Below the pieces are notes generated by a model. It had not been told where the DNA came from. It saw only the letters and a list, made by a program, of their open reading frames with translations, and ran no database searches. Below are positions 36,143 to 46,385 of a stretch of DNA of 64,000 nucleotides, in pieces (positions within the stretch are counted from its first letter, which is position 1; each line of letters begins with the position of its first letter). Source of the stretch: Dromiciops gliroides (Eukaryota > Chordata > Mammalia > Microbiotheria > Microbiotheriidae); contig NC_057864.1 of assembly GCF_019393635.1 (NCBI RefSeq), forward strand, positions 441,748,322 through 441,812,321, in the 5' to 3' direction. The translations under genes were made by a program, and so were the position numbers.

Positions 36143-36224
36143 TTTTTCCTTCTTTTTTTCCTTCTTTCCTTCTTTCTTTTTAAGTGGAGGATGCTCAATC
36201 AGCCAGTCAAGGTTTAGATAATGG
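36052..36224 (-). other. BCL2L15 3' UTR start, running into a (GAAA)n tract
   Basis: Downstream of the TGA the transcript strand has about 44 nt of ordinary sequence, then enters the purine microsatellite. No canonical AATAAA is seen nearby. An ATTAAA lies near 35523-35528 on this strand, but whether it is used is unknown, so the 3' end of the gene is not fixed. Confidence 0.5.
36054..36181 (+). repeat. (TTTC)n microsatellite
   Basis: About 21 near-perfect TTTC units (36054-36140), then interrupted TTCC/TTTT variants. It reads (GAAA)n on the BCL2L15 strand. Confidence 0.97.
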
Positions 36225-36251
36225 TCAGTGGGGAAAGGGTCTTAGATTCTC
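36225..36251 (-). CDS. BCL2L15: BCL2L15 coding exon 4: eight codons and stop
   Basis: A strong acceptor (pyrimidine-rich tract ending TTTTCAG) is followed by GAG AAT CTA and then RPFPH and TGA. The first three residues, ENL, equal the human tail ENLES as remembered, and the phase agrees with exon 3. This identifies the exon despite its size. The tail RPFPH replaces ES of human. Confidence 0.85.
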   Translation of the reverse strand, partial: ENLRPFPH

Positions 36252-39200
36252 CTGAAAAGAAAATAAAGTCAGATGGGTCTCATTCCTCAAAAACTTTTAA
36301 AAGAGAAATGTGGGAGTCTCACCCTGCCTTGTTCCCCTCAGTGACTTGGGATCCACTCTGGAAAGTGTACCTTTTAGAGGGCCCTTTGATAAACTATGTT
36401 AATGGAGGAGAACAATGCTTCAGATCATCCCAAAGAAAAGATCATGCAGAAATCATTTAGGTTTGGCCGGATTATGCATTATTTAATTACTTTTCCAGTC
36501 TTTCCAATGTGTTGGGTTTTGTTTTGCTCAGGTTTATCTTCAAATTAGTTTACACTCCCTAACAACACATCATTTAGTGGCAGAAGGTGATTTGGGGATT
36601 TGTTAGCCCATTTTAGAAAGCCAAATTGAAATTGAAATTTTGCTACATATAATTCACAAATGAAATAATCCGTATGTAGAAAGAAAATGAAGAATCCACT
36701 ATAGAGGTAGAAATAAGGAGCCGGCCTTGAAGACCTGAGTTCAAGTTCTGCTCCTGACACATATTTGCTCTGGACTCTAGGCAGGTCATATAATCTCTCA
36801 ATGAATGCTCTAAGCCACTTCTTAAGACTATAAAGACTAGTAGGGATCTAGGGGGCAGCTAGGTGGTACAGTGGATAAAAGCATTGGCCCTGGATTCAGG
36901 AGGACCTGAGTTCAAATTTGACCTCAGACACTTGACACTTATTAGCTGTGTGACCCTGGGCAAGTCACTTAACCCTCATTGCCCTGAAAAAAAGAAAAAG
37001 AGAGTAGGGATCTCCTATGAATGAAACGATATGTGTGTGTATGTATGCATGTATGTATATACACACACGTGTGTGTGTGTGGACATGCATATGTATGTAT
37101 ACATATGTGTTTATAGGAAGGGATCCCACTCAAACCAGCTCAAGAGAGCTGCCTGTTAAATTTTCAGTGTGAGCATTTACTTCTTGGAAATCAGCAAATG
37201 CTACAAATCAAGGTTTGATTTATCATTTTGTTGATTTCTAGACATAAGAAAATAACAGAGAAAGTGTTAGTAGTTCAGATTAAACTTAAAAGTGTACTAT
37301 GTGCACATTTATTTTTTTCAGAAAGCCAGTTCATTAAACATTTGCTAGCATACCACTGGTTACAAACATCAGCATTTGGCATCAACCACACAGAGGCTGA
37401 GTTGCTGGCAATAAGCCTGTCTAATCCTACAACCAGGAAATTAGTGACAGGGTAGAGGAAAGAATTGTAATCCTCTGGCCATCGGTACAAATAGAAGACA
37501 AAAACCTAGCAGAGTTAAAGAGAGTGCTTACCCAACCACCCTGCCCTTCGATATACTGTCGCACGTTGGTGTTTTCATTGATCATATCCCTCATGGGTCC
37601 AGCTAACTGCCTGGCTGTCTCAGGTATTTTGCGGGAGACAACCTGTAGCAGCTTCACAGACACAGCCAGAAAGGCCCTCTCATAGGCTAGGTTAGGGTCT
37701 TGGGCACACCACGCCTGGCTGAGTGATTTCACTGTGCTCTGTAGTGCAGCAACTGCCTGGAGAAAAACAATCAATAAATCAGTAAGTATGTATCAGATAC
37801 CTCCTATTCATCTGACACTATTTTGGTGCTGGGGATACGAAAACAGACATTAAACTCCTGCCCTCTAGAAGCTTAGAGTTGATAAGTAGATAACAGGTGT
37901 CTGTAGACATACATACATACTTACATACATACATACATACATACATACATGCATGCATACATACTATAAAGAAAATAAATACAAACTAATTCGGGAACAA
38001 CAAGGCACTAGCGGCTGGGTTGATGGTGCCTGAGAGCTGAGGTTTGAATGGAAACTAGGTATTCTAAGAAATGGAGGTAAGATAGAACACTGAGGCACAG
38101 GAGCACAGGTACTCTGCTAATGAAACTCACGAGAGCTAATGAGGTCACCAAAAGAGAGAAAACTGAGCAGGGAAGGAAAGGGCTCCCAGGATATGGCCGT
38201 GGGAGACACTCACAGTTAGGGAGAGGGACACAGATGATGATCCGGCAAAAGGAGATGGAAGAAAACCAAAAGAAAGCAATGTCACAAAAACCCAGAAAGG
38301 AGAAAGTGTCCATGTTGAGGAGAGAGTGGAGGTCAGCAGTGTCTGTTTCCACAGATAGATGAACAAGAACGGGGACTAAGAAAAGGCAATGGAGAGATCA
38401 TTGGCAACTTTGGAGAAACCAATTACAATTGAGTAATGAGGTTGTAAGGTATAAAGTTAGGTCGTGGGGCAGCTAGGTGGCATAATAGATAAAGCACTGG
38501 CCCTGGATTCAGGAGGACCTGAGTTCAAATCTAGCCTCAAACACTTGACATGTACTAGCTGTGTGACCCTGGGCAAGTCACTTAACCCTCATTGCCCCCA
38601 CACACACACACACACAAAAGTTAGGTTGTAGAGGCAAGGTGTGTCAAGATATGTTAGTGAAAAATCCATGACGCCATTTAACAGAGGGCAGGCATCCAGA
38701 TTAATGGACTCTGCTGCTTCTAGCAAGGGGCTGAAACAATACACTCACAACACTGCCTTGGGCAGAGATCGGGTATACTGGCTGGGTTCTCCAAGATTTG
38801 ACTTCAACATCTTCAAGTAAATATTGATTGACATTGTCCTGATGCATAGTTGTAGTACAGGAAATCCTCTTGTCTCCTGACTCCAATTAGGATACTGATG
38901 TGTGGCTGAATATGGCTTCAGGGATCTGCTAACACTCATCCCTTACTCCATTGCTAATTCATCTGAAACTCATCCTCCTTTTGTACTGCTTCCATAACTG
39001 TAGAGAAAAGAAAAGGTGCCTCTCCTTTTAAAGAACAAAACGAAACTGGGTTGTTATGCGGAATGCCTTTGAAAAAGAGGTTTGCTTTTTTTTGAAAAAG
39101 CTCTTTGCCCCCAAAAGGATATCACAAATATTGGCTCTTCTACTCACAGGTCCTAGATTGGCTCTCTAAAGCCAACTACAAGAAGTCTTTTCCACGGGAT

Positions 39201-40973
39201 AATCCTTTAATATGTTCTTTAAAAAAAAATTTTTTTTGGTGAGGCAATTTGGGGTTAAGTGACTTACCCAGGGTCACACAGCTAGTAAGTGTTGTGGTTA
39301 ATGCTGGATTTGAACTCAGGTCCTCCTGATTCCAGGGCCAGTGCTCTATCCACTGTGCCACCTAGCTGCCCTGGGGATAATCCTTTAAATATTTGAAAAT
39401 CTCTCATTCTTTTCCACTATACCTTTTCATCCCCACTTCCTTCAGTTAATTTCCATATGGCAAGATGGCTAAACCCTTCATCACACTCTCTGTCACCAAA
39501 CATGCCACTGTACATTGGACATACTGAAGCACGTCTGTGAAGTGGTCTATTGCAGGATAATCTGTAGTTGGCCCCCACACAGCTGGCAATGATTGAATTC
39601 TTTTTGAAGTAACCCCAAACTTAAGAACAAAAAGAGGGTGAATTAGATGGCCTCTTAGGTCCTTTCCAGCTCTGAAATTCTATAATACTTTGGACTAATT
39701 TAAGCATATTCTCAGCTCTAGAGATTTTAGATCAGGAATTGACTGGGTTTGGGGCCTCACCCTTTCTCTCTGCTATGGTAGAACAAGAGGGTGAAAGAGG
39801 ATTAGAAACTTAACCTGTCCCTTAATAGCTTCTTCGATGACTCTGTTGGCAGATAGTTCCATTTCTCCATTGAACTGATCACCTAGGCTTCTAAGACGGG
39901 CAGCAATGATTGTCACATCAAAAGAGCTTGACTCACCTAAGACAAAGGAAACATAGTCATGCTTCAGGGAATGCCCAGAGGGAATGGGCAAGTACACTTA
40001 AAGTTTTAAATAATTTCAGCACCCTTCCCTCATGGATCCCCTTCTAATAATGCAGGGATGGTGTGTCTCCACCAACAGAGAATCCCTCACTGAATTACTC
40101 ATGGTGTTTATCACAAAGGAGAAATAAATTTAACACTCTTAATTTGCAGAACACACCTAAACTTTGGCCAATGACAAACAGAAAATTCTGACTGGCTGGT
40201 GGCCTATTGTTACTTTTTGTAAACAACCTAATATAAAAACAAAAATACTAAAAAGAGGCCATCGGTCAGAATTTTTTATTACCTAATAGGGTGGCTAGGT
40301 GGTGCAATGGATAGAGTGCCAGGCCTGGAGTCAGAAAGAAAGCTCTTCCTGAGTTAAAATGTGGCCTCAGATACCAGCTGGGTGACCCTGGGCGAGTTAC
40401 TTCACCCTGTTTGCCTCAATTTCTTCATCTGTAAAAGGAGTTGGAGAAGGAAATGGCAAACCTCTCCAGTATCTTTGCTAAGAAAACCACAAATGGGGTC
40501 ATGAAGAGTTGGACATGACCGAACAACAACAAAACTACCTAATAGAAAGGGCCAGGGGGTGAGAGAAGCCAGTGCTAAAGAACAAGAGGGATGTATTTAG
40601 TAGACAGAGAACTGGCCTTGGAGGAAGGAGGATCATTGTCATCCCTGTTCCACCTCTGACACATACTGGCTGTGCAACCCAGGAAAGGCCAATTCATCTC
40701 TCAGTGCCCCAGGCCATTCTCTAAAACTATAAATTGCTGCAGTTGTGCTGACTTGCTTTCATAGAGAAAGATTCCTCTTGGGACAGGTCCAGTTCCTATA
40801 GTAGAGAGCCATCACCATTACTCACTCATTCAGGAAGTCTTACCAGAGTCTGGGACATCACCATCATGATGGAGACTGCGGCATGCTGCCCTCCTTGGTG
40901 AACCCAAGAAGTCAGAGAGCAGGGATTCCACAATGCACTCAGTTTGTTCCTCAAAGGTCTTTGGAGTCTTCAT
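36225..40973 (-). CDS. BCL2L15: BCL2L15 (Bfk), BCL-2-like protein 15, complete four-exon coding region
   Basis: This is a BCL-2 family member of the Bfk type, a weakly pro-apoptotic protein of gastrointestinal epithelium in other mammals. Coding exons are 40844-40973, 39815-39936, 37532-37756 and 36225-36251, with introns of 907, 2058 and 1280 bp. All introns are GT-AG and all phases agree, giving 167 aa (human 163 as remembered). The start is [19 protein letters not shown]. The BH3-like segment [11 protein letters not shown] is in exon 2 with the L-x-x-x-G-D core intact. Exon 3 holds the most conserved block ([20 protein letters not shown]) and the BH2-like GQGGW end. No C-terminal membrane anchor is present, as in human Bfk. 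It lies between AP4B1 and PTPN22 in the same orientation. Confidence 0.95.
36715..36835 (+). mobile_element. MIR-like SINE fragment in BCL2L15 intron 3
   Basis: GACCTGAGTTCAAGTTCTGC..CTAGGCAGGTCATATAATC. Confidence 0.65.
36851..37001 (+). mobile_element. tRNA-derived SINE in BCL2L15 intron 3
   Basis: AGTAGGGATCT is repeated on both sides. Confidence 0.96.
37028..37115 (+). repeat. Mixed (TG)n/(TA)n/(CA)n simple repeat
   Basis: TGTGTGTGTATGTATGCATG then CACACACGTGTGTGTGTG. It is self-complementary in part. Confidence 0.85.
37532..37756 (-). CDS. BCL2L15: BCL2L15 coding exon 3
   Basis: It encodes residues 85-159 (75 codons, phase 0 at both ends). The acceptor is CTCCAG and the donor GTAAGC. 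The [14 protein letters not shown] block and the closing EGQGGW match human Bfk. The middle ([17 protein letters not shown]) is diverged. Confidence 0.96.
37775..38460 (+). mobile_element. L2 fragment in BCL2L15 intron 2
   Basis: GGTGCTGGGGATACGAAAAC..CTCTAGAAGCTTAGAG and then GGGAGACACTCACAGTTAGG are LINE-2 landmarks. Confidence 0.75.
37906..37965 (+). repeat. (ACAT)n microsatellite
   Basis: About 14 CATA units with two variants. Confidence 0.95.
38466..38620 (+). mobile_element. tRNA-derived SINE in BCL2L15 intron 2
   Basis: AAAGTTAGGT(C/T)GT is repeated on both sides, with a (CA)n run in the tail. Confidence 0.96.
39222..39373 (-). mobile_element. tRNA-derived SINE in BCL2L15 intron 2, opposite orientation
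   Basis: GGGATAATCCTTTAA is repeated on both sides. Confidence 0.96.
39815..39936 (-). CDS. BCL2L15: BCL2L15 coding exon 2 (BH3-like segment)
   Basis: It encodes residues 44-84. The acceptor is CTTAG and the donor GTTAAG, phase 0 at the end. It contains [20 protein letters not shown], the BH3-like helix of Bfk. Hydrophobic positions and the GD pair are conserved relative to human ([15 protein letters not shown]). Confidence 0.95.
40286..40538 (+). mobile_element. SINE with RTE/BovB-type tail
   Basis: GGTGGCTAGGTGGTGCAATGG head, core, then GGAGAAGGAAATGGCAAACC and GGGGTCATGAAGAGTTGGAC, ending in AACAACAAC. Confidence 0.92.
40585..40765 (+). mobile_element. MIR-like SINE fragment
   Basis: ACCTCTGACACATACTGGCTG core, lying in BCL2L15 intron 1. 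Confidence 0.65.
40844..40973 (-). CDS. BCL2L15: BCL2L15 coding exon 1
   Basis: It encodes residues 1-43 plus the first base of codon 44. The ATG has A at -3. The segment [10 protein letters not shown] matches the human protein exactly as remembered, while the following 20 residues, towards DGDVPDSG, have diverged. The donor is GTAAGA, phase 1. Confidence 0.93.
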
Positions 40974-41435
40974 TTTAGATCTCTTTGCTGAGTAGTAGCC
41001 TTTCCCCTAAATAAGTAGCAATCACTCACTTCAACAGGAAGTGAGACTAACTACTTAGCAAGTATTTTTGCTCTGTAGAGGTAATTCCCACTTACAATTG
41101 GTTGGGTCTTCTTGGAGCCCTGCCCACCCAAACGAGTTTCCTGGTAACAGAAGCTATGGAGAGAATTGAGACCTTCCCTCCCAGGCTGATGTAACACCCG
41201 GAAGTCTTGGTAACAATTCCCTAGTTGCTTATCATTGAGCTCCACTCTTGTTAGTTGCACAAAAATTAATAAATAACTACATATTAGGCAATATTTCCTG
41301 AAAGAAAATCTGTCTGTTAAATGACTTCTCTGAGATGGCCTCTGCAAAGTCCCACATGCTCTACTAGCCCTGAATACTTGCTTCTTTTAGGCTTTGCTTA
41401 TGGGATGGAAGAAATGGTTTGTTTTCTGTAGCTGA
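40974..41435 (-). promoter_or_regulatory. Presumed BCL2L15 5' UTR and upstream region
   Basis: Unique sequence upstream of the ATG. No core promoter motif can be singled out, and the transcription start is not fixed. Confidence 0.3.
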
Positions 41436-41690
41436 GACTCACCCCCTAATATCCCTGTTTCTGCTAGAGTCAACTATAAATTCTTCTGTTTGGTCTTTAA
41501 ACAACCGAGACTCTGATCTCCTTTTCTAGCCTATTATATATTACTCCCTTTCATCCCTCCTCATTAAGTGCACTCTATGATCCAGGCAAACCAGCGTTCT
41601 GGCTGTTCTACACATACAAGACTCCATCTCTATCTCTAGACTTTTGTACAGGTTCTACCTCACACCTAGAATGTTGGTACAAGGATAGCA
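41436..41690 (+). mobile_element. L2 fragment
   Basis: CTCTATGATCCAGGCAAACC and GACTCCATCTCTATCTC follow the LINE-2 3' order. Confidence 0.65.
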
Positions 41691-41817
41691 GCCAATTGAT
41701 AGAACTCGTGGATGGTTCTTCTGGTATAAGAATAATCCAGTTACTCCATGGCAGACTTTGAGGATCCATAGCCACATGTTATTGATATTTGTGTCTCCTC
41801 CAGTTTTTAGTGCTTCA

Positions 41818-42180
41818 TCATGGCCAGGAGGGACCCCTGGGTTCTTGGAGATTATGACAGCTTAGAGAAATATCTAGCAGTTCCTATGAAGCTGGGAAAA
41901 TATGGCCCATGGTCAGCTTCATATCACTCATCTGAAGACCAACTTCACAAGTGATGAGCCAGAGAGACTCATTGCCAAGCTGACTGCTGGGGAACAGACA
42001 TCCCAGGTGGCAACTCTCAAATGTGGTACAAAGGCTGCAGTCTGAATCTTTTCAGGGAAGGCCAGACCAATGAATTTACAGGTCAATTTATGTCATGAAG
42101 AAGGGTCTTTCCTCAGTGTACTGTACTGTACTAGTATGTTGATTGCACAAATGGCTCTTGGAACCCACTGGATTAGCTAC
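41818..42180 (+). pseudogene. Possible pseudogene fragment of unrecognised origin
   Basis: The + strand reads MARRDPWVLGDYDSLEKYL, then in a second frame SDEPERLIAKLTAGEQTSQ, with stops and a frame change between. Composition and codon-like character differ from neighbouring repeats, but I cannot name a parent gene. The fragment is cut at right by an LTR. Confidence 0.3.
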
Positions 42181-42184
42181 AGAT

Positions 42185-42970
42185 TGTGAGGGCCAAATTT
42201 AACATATGGAGAGTTAATTGAGTGGCTCACCATAATATTGGGGTCCCGGATATAATGAGGGACCTCTAGATCCAAAGCTCCCTCCCCTCCGAACTGCCTT
42301 TTTAGATATTTCTCCCAGGCCAATAAGAAAGGAGCATAACAGCTTCTTTTCCACAAACAAATCAGGTTTTATTAATGGGAATAAAATAACTTTTTTTTTT
42401 TTTAGTGAGGCAATTGGGGTTAAGTGACTTGCCCAGGGTCACACAGCTAGTAAGTGTTAAGTGTCTGAGGCCGGATTTGAACCCAGGTAGTCCTGGGTGC
42501 TCTATCCACTGCGCCATCTAGCTGCCCTAATGGGAATAAAATAAACAGCAAAGGTGAAATTTATAAAATCAAAGACAAGGGAATAGGGAAAAAGAAATAC
42601 AGATAATCCTCCTAACTCTAACCTAAGTCTATACAATCCCCAAACTCACTTCCAGTTCAGCTAATTCAAAAGATCAGAGTTCGTATGTTAACTCACCGCC
42701 TGGGGTCCGTAGCTTCAATGGAAAACCAGTTTTGCAGCCAGGGCCTGCAGGACTGTCTGCCCCTGCTGCTCGCACCAGAAGAAAGTCACTCTGGAAGAGA
42801 CTCAGCTCTTCTCAGCAAGTGTTTACTCTTCCTCCCCCAAAAGGGGAGGTCCTTCAAAACTGCCTGTGGAGAGTGGCTTCTCCCGCTGACATCAGTAGCA
42901 CACATCACTCAGGGCAGGCCAGGTGTGGCTCATCCCAATCAGTCAGGCAAATTCCAATAATCTTACCACA
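42185..42970 (-). mobile_element. Solitary LTR of an endogenous retrovirus (family C), copy 1, with a SINE inside
   Basis: On the minus strand it runs from TGTGGTAAG to GGCCCTCACA. A perfect 4-bp duplication AGAT flanks it. Its last ~60 bp resemble the end of the LTR at 14088-14683. Without the SINE and its duplication it is about 640 bp. Confidence 0.85.
42391..42528 (-). mobile_element. tRNA-derived SINE inside the LTR
   Basis: AATGGGAATAAAATAA is repeated on both sides. Confidence 0.96.
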
Positions 42971-43116
42971 AGATGTAACTTAGATTTACTAGAATGGACC
43001 TTAGAGAGATCATCTGACACACAACCTTCATTTTATAGATTAAGAAACAATGTAAAATCAGAGATTTTAGATAACCACTTCAATGTCACATAGGTAATAA
43101 GTAGCAAAGCTAGTAT

Positions 43117-43270
43117 TTTATTTATTTTTTTTTTAGTGAGGCAATTGGGGTTAAGTGACTTGCCCAGGGTCACACAGCTAGTAAGTGTTAAGTGTCTGAG
43201 GCCGGATTTGAACTCAGGTACTCCTGACTCCAGGGCCGGTGCTCTATCCACTGCGCCATATAGCTGCCCC
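43117..43270 (-). mobile_element. tRNA-derived SINE
   Basis: CAAAGCT(A/C)GTATTTA is repeated on both sides. Confidence 0.96.
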
Positions 43271-43734
43271 AACAAAGCTCGTATTTAAGCCCATGTCCTT
43301 TGACTCCAAAGCTAGTGATCTTTCCACCATATCATACTACCTCCCATTCCTTCGGAGCCATTGTTCCAACAATGTGACATCCTCCAGACAATTGGACTAT
43401 ATTAAGGAAAAATATATTAATACTGTATTCCTTATTTTCAGTACAAGAAACAATAATTTATCATTATTCTATAGCCAAGCAATTTCTAGCTTAGAAACAA
43501 AGATGTCCGAATTGGCATAGTTCTCTTATCCCCTCTGACATGTCTCTACCCCAAGATGATGTGAGGTATCATTGATGAAAATCTTGAATAAGAAAAAGAT
43601 CATAAAATGTTAAAATACAATTTAGGGTTAACATTTCAGAACAGTCACTACTCAATTCTCTCCCTGACCACTCCCCTCAAGGTCTTCTTTCTTGTGATCT
43701 TTATAATAACTTGAATACAAAAAAGGAGGTCTAA

Positions 43735-44139
43735 TGATTAAAAATATGAGAAACATAGTTTCTGGGCAATTTAATTATTTTATTAATAAGACTAGTAAGT
43801 TATTAATAAAAGAATGGTCATTGGCCATCTCCCTCTAACCAAAGACAAAAATGGCAGTGGACTCACAATTTATATACCCTTCTAACTGTTGGTAGTCCAT
43901 CAAATAGCAATCAAATCTAATTGGCTAACTTAATTTGGAGGCAGGCTATATTAAAATGAAGGGCTATACCAGACCACCCCTAGCCTTGGGCCATCAATTT
44001 AAAGACCCTTTTCAATGGGTAGGCTAAGTGACCCCTCCCTGGACAGAGAGGGCTTTCTATCTAGACAAAAAGATCTGTCTCCACCCAAGAGTAGAACAAA
44101 ATGTCAGGGGCCAAGAGTGGTTATTATAATTATATAACA
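43735..44139 (-). mobile_element. Possible solitary LTR, unassigned family
   Basis: On the minus strand it starts TGTTATATAA and carries TATATAAA, then AATAAA about 50 bp before the end. The flanks show no clear duplication. Confidence 0.4.
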
Positions 44140-44395
44140 TTCAGTTTCATTTTTATACTTTTAATTTACATGGTTCTAGTTATTATGCATATTGTTTTCC
44201 TGACCCTGGTTATTTGATTTTGAATCATTTCACATCTTCCCAAATTTCTGAATTCGTTATATTTGTCATTTCTTACAGTACAATAATATTCCATTACATT
44301 AGCATATGATAATTTGTTTAGCCATTTCCCAAGAATGGACATCTATTTCCCTAAAAAAAATTTTTTCTAACCATGACTTTGTCATGGACACATTG
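44140..44395 (-). mobile_element. L1 3'-end fragment, antisense
   Basis: TTACATTAGCATATGATAAT..GTTTAGCCATTTCCCAAG order as in L1 read in reverse. Confidence 0.7.
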
Positions 44396-44469
44396 GGGGC
44401 AGTCTTATGATTTATTCCAGCTGTGCCCATCCACTCAGTGGTGGAAACAGAGGGGTCAGATGGAGGGAA

Positions 44470-44695
44470 TGTCTAAAGTACATTTATAAATATGATCTCA
44501 TTTGATCCTCACAACACCCCTCAAAGGTAGGTGCTTTTGTTGCCCCCAATTTACAGGTCAGGAAACTGAGACAGACAATTAGGTGATTTTCCCAGGGTCA
44601 TACAGCCAGTGGGTATTTGAGGTAGAATTTGAACTCAGGTTTTCCCAACTCCAGGTTTGGCTTTCTTTCCATTATGCCACCTAGCTTCCTCAGCT
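44470..44695 (+). mobile_element. MIR-like SINE
   Basis: TCTCATTTGATCCTCACAAC..AGGAAACTGAGACAGAC..CAGGGTCATACAGCCAG. Confidence 0.85.
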
Positions 44696-44714
44696 GTTAT
44701 ATTGAATTGTCATT

Positions 44715-44880
44715 AATATTGTAGAATTGTTGATTTAGAGAAGGAAGGAATCACAGAGGTCACTTAATCCAACCCCTTCATTTTACCAAAGAGAAACTGA
44801 GGCTCAAGTTAAGTGACTTATTTAGGGTTGTACAGTTTGTATCTGAGGAAGGATTTGAACCCAGAACTTCTACTTTAACA
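44715..44880 (+). mobile_element. Second MIR-type fragment
   Basis: TTTTACCAAAGAGAAACTGAGG..AAGTGACTTATTTAGGGTTG. Confidence 0.7.
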
Positions 44881-45102
44881 TGCTTCTACAACTCCAGTGC
44901 TTGCTCCATTATATTGTGTAACCCCTAATGAAGGCAATGTATCCAGGGGGGTGTTGGTGTGTATGTGGGGCAAAAGCTTGAAGTTAAATACTTGGGTTAT
45001 ACTGTAAGTCTGGCATGACATTTTGTCATTAGAATCAAGACTGATACATTCATTGTCTTTGAACCGGGTATGTGGTGCCTCGAAATTTCCATGCAAGCTA
45101 TA

Positions 45103-45545
45103 TGTGAGGAAATGGGGATTGGTCTCCTCTCAATCCGGACCTGTTTTGAGGAAAAAGGTCTGCTTCTCCCCCAAACAAAATCACATGATTCAGGGAAATG
45201 CTAGGCTGGTCACAGTTAGATCTGCTCCTGAGCTGTGTCCATATAAGGGAGGAATTGAAGAATTGTCCCTGTATCACCTCCCCCATTGGCTAAGAATTAC
45301 TGCGTTCTGATTAGCTAGTTTTTGTCCATAGATTGTAACCCTTGAGTAATCAGAATAATGGTGAAAAGGGGGAGGGGCCATTCATGTTAGGGACTAGGAG
45401 ATAAAAGGCCTGTGAACCTCCATTTTGGTGGTCATTGTACCAGATAAAGGAGGGGTGGCCCCTTCTCAAGAGAATGACAATAAATGAGCCTTTGACACAT
45501 CACCAACGCTGAGTTCCAGAAGTTATTGGAGTGATTTTTCTCACA
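45103..45545 (+). mobile_element. Solitary LTR of an endogenous retrovirus (family D), copy 1
   Basis: 443 bp from TGTGAGGAAATGGGG to TTTTTCTCACA, flanked by a perfect 5-bp duplication CTATA. ATAAAAGG lies near 45402 and AATAAA near 45478. No internal region is present. Confidence 0.88.
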
Positions 45546-45980
45546 CTATACATGTAAGCTAAATCATGATGCTGAAGCTATGGCAATGTATGGATGATTA
45601 CTATACAGGTGTTGCCAATCAGAGCAGAAGTGGAGGGAACTTTGATATTTGGATTTGAAACTCATACAGCTGCTTTGCTGATTAGACCCATATTTTAAGT
45701 ATTACATTCCATTCATCAGAAATGTCCCAATAAATTCATAAAATCCTTGAGTGGTGTCAACTTCTAAAGCAATTTCATGTTTGATTATAAATAACTTGCA
45801 TTTGCAAGTTTGTTTTTCTCATCTATTGGCTTTTTCCATGATTGTGAAAGAGATTTATATGAAAAACAGACCTTTTAAATTCTATTTGAAAGCTTAAAAT
45901 TTTTTTTTCTATTGATATATTTTGTTTTTATACTGCCCTCATTTCTCATATCCATTCCATTCCCAGGGAGCCATCTCTTA
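45546..45980. other. No feature recognised
   Basis: Unique AT-rich sequence. Confidence 0.35.
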
Positions 45981-45985
45981 TGATA

Positions 45986-46220
45986 AAGAAAGAAGGAAGG
46001 AAGAAAGGAAGGAAGGAAGGAAGGAAGGAAGGAAGGAAGGAAGGAAGGAAGGAAGGAAGGAAGGAAGGAAGGAAGGAAGGAAGGAAGGAAGGAAGGAAGG
46101 AAGGAAGGAAGGAAGGAAGGAAGGAAGGAAAGAAGGAAAGAAGAAAGGAAGGAAGGAAGGAAGGAAGGAAGGAAGGAAGGAAGGAAGGAAGGAAGGAAGG
46201 AAGGAAGGAAGGAAGGGAAA
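45986..46220 (+). repeat. (GGAA)n microsatellite, about 235 bp
   Basis: More than 50 GGAA/AAGG units in two long runs with an interruption near 46130-46148. Confidence 0.98.
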
Positions 46221-46385
46221 AACACTTTAGAAAAACTAAGCAACACATCAACCAGCCCAAGTTTGCAGGTACAACTGCTTTGTTTCCATCTCTTTGACAC
46301 CACAGAAAGCAGTGCTGTGAATATTTTGGTGAATATAGGACCTTTCTTTCTGACTTTGATCTCCTTAGGGTCTATACATAGAAGA

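Noticed and set aside
36054-36181. Regularly spaced repeats suggesting an array
   Set aside because: It is a tetranucleotide microsatellite without spacers. No CRISPR-like structure occurs anywhere in the window.
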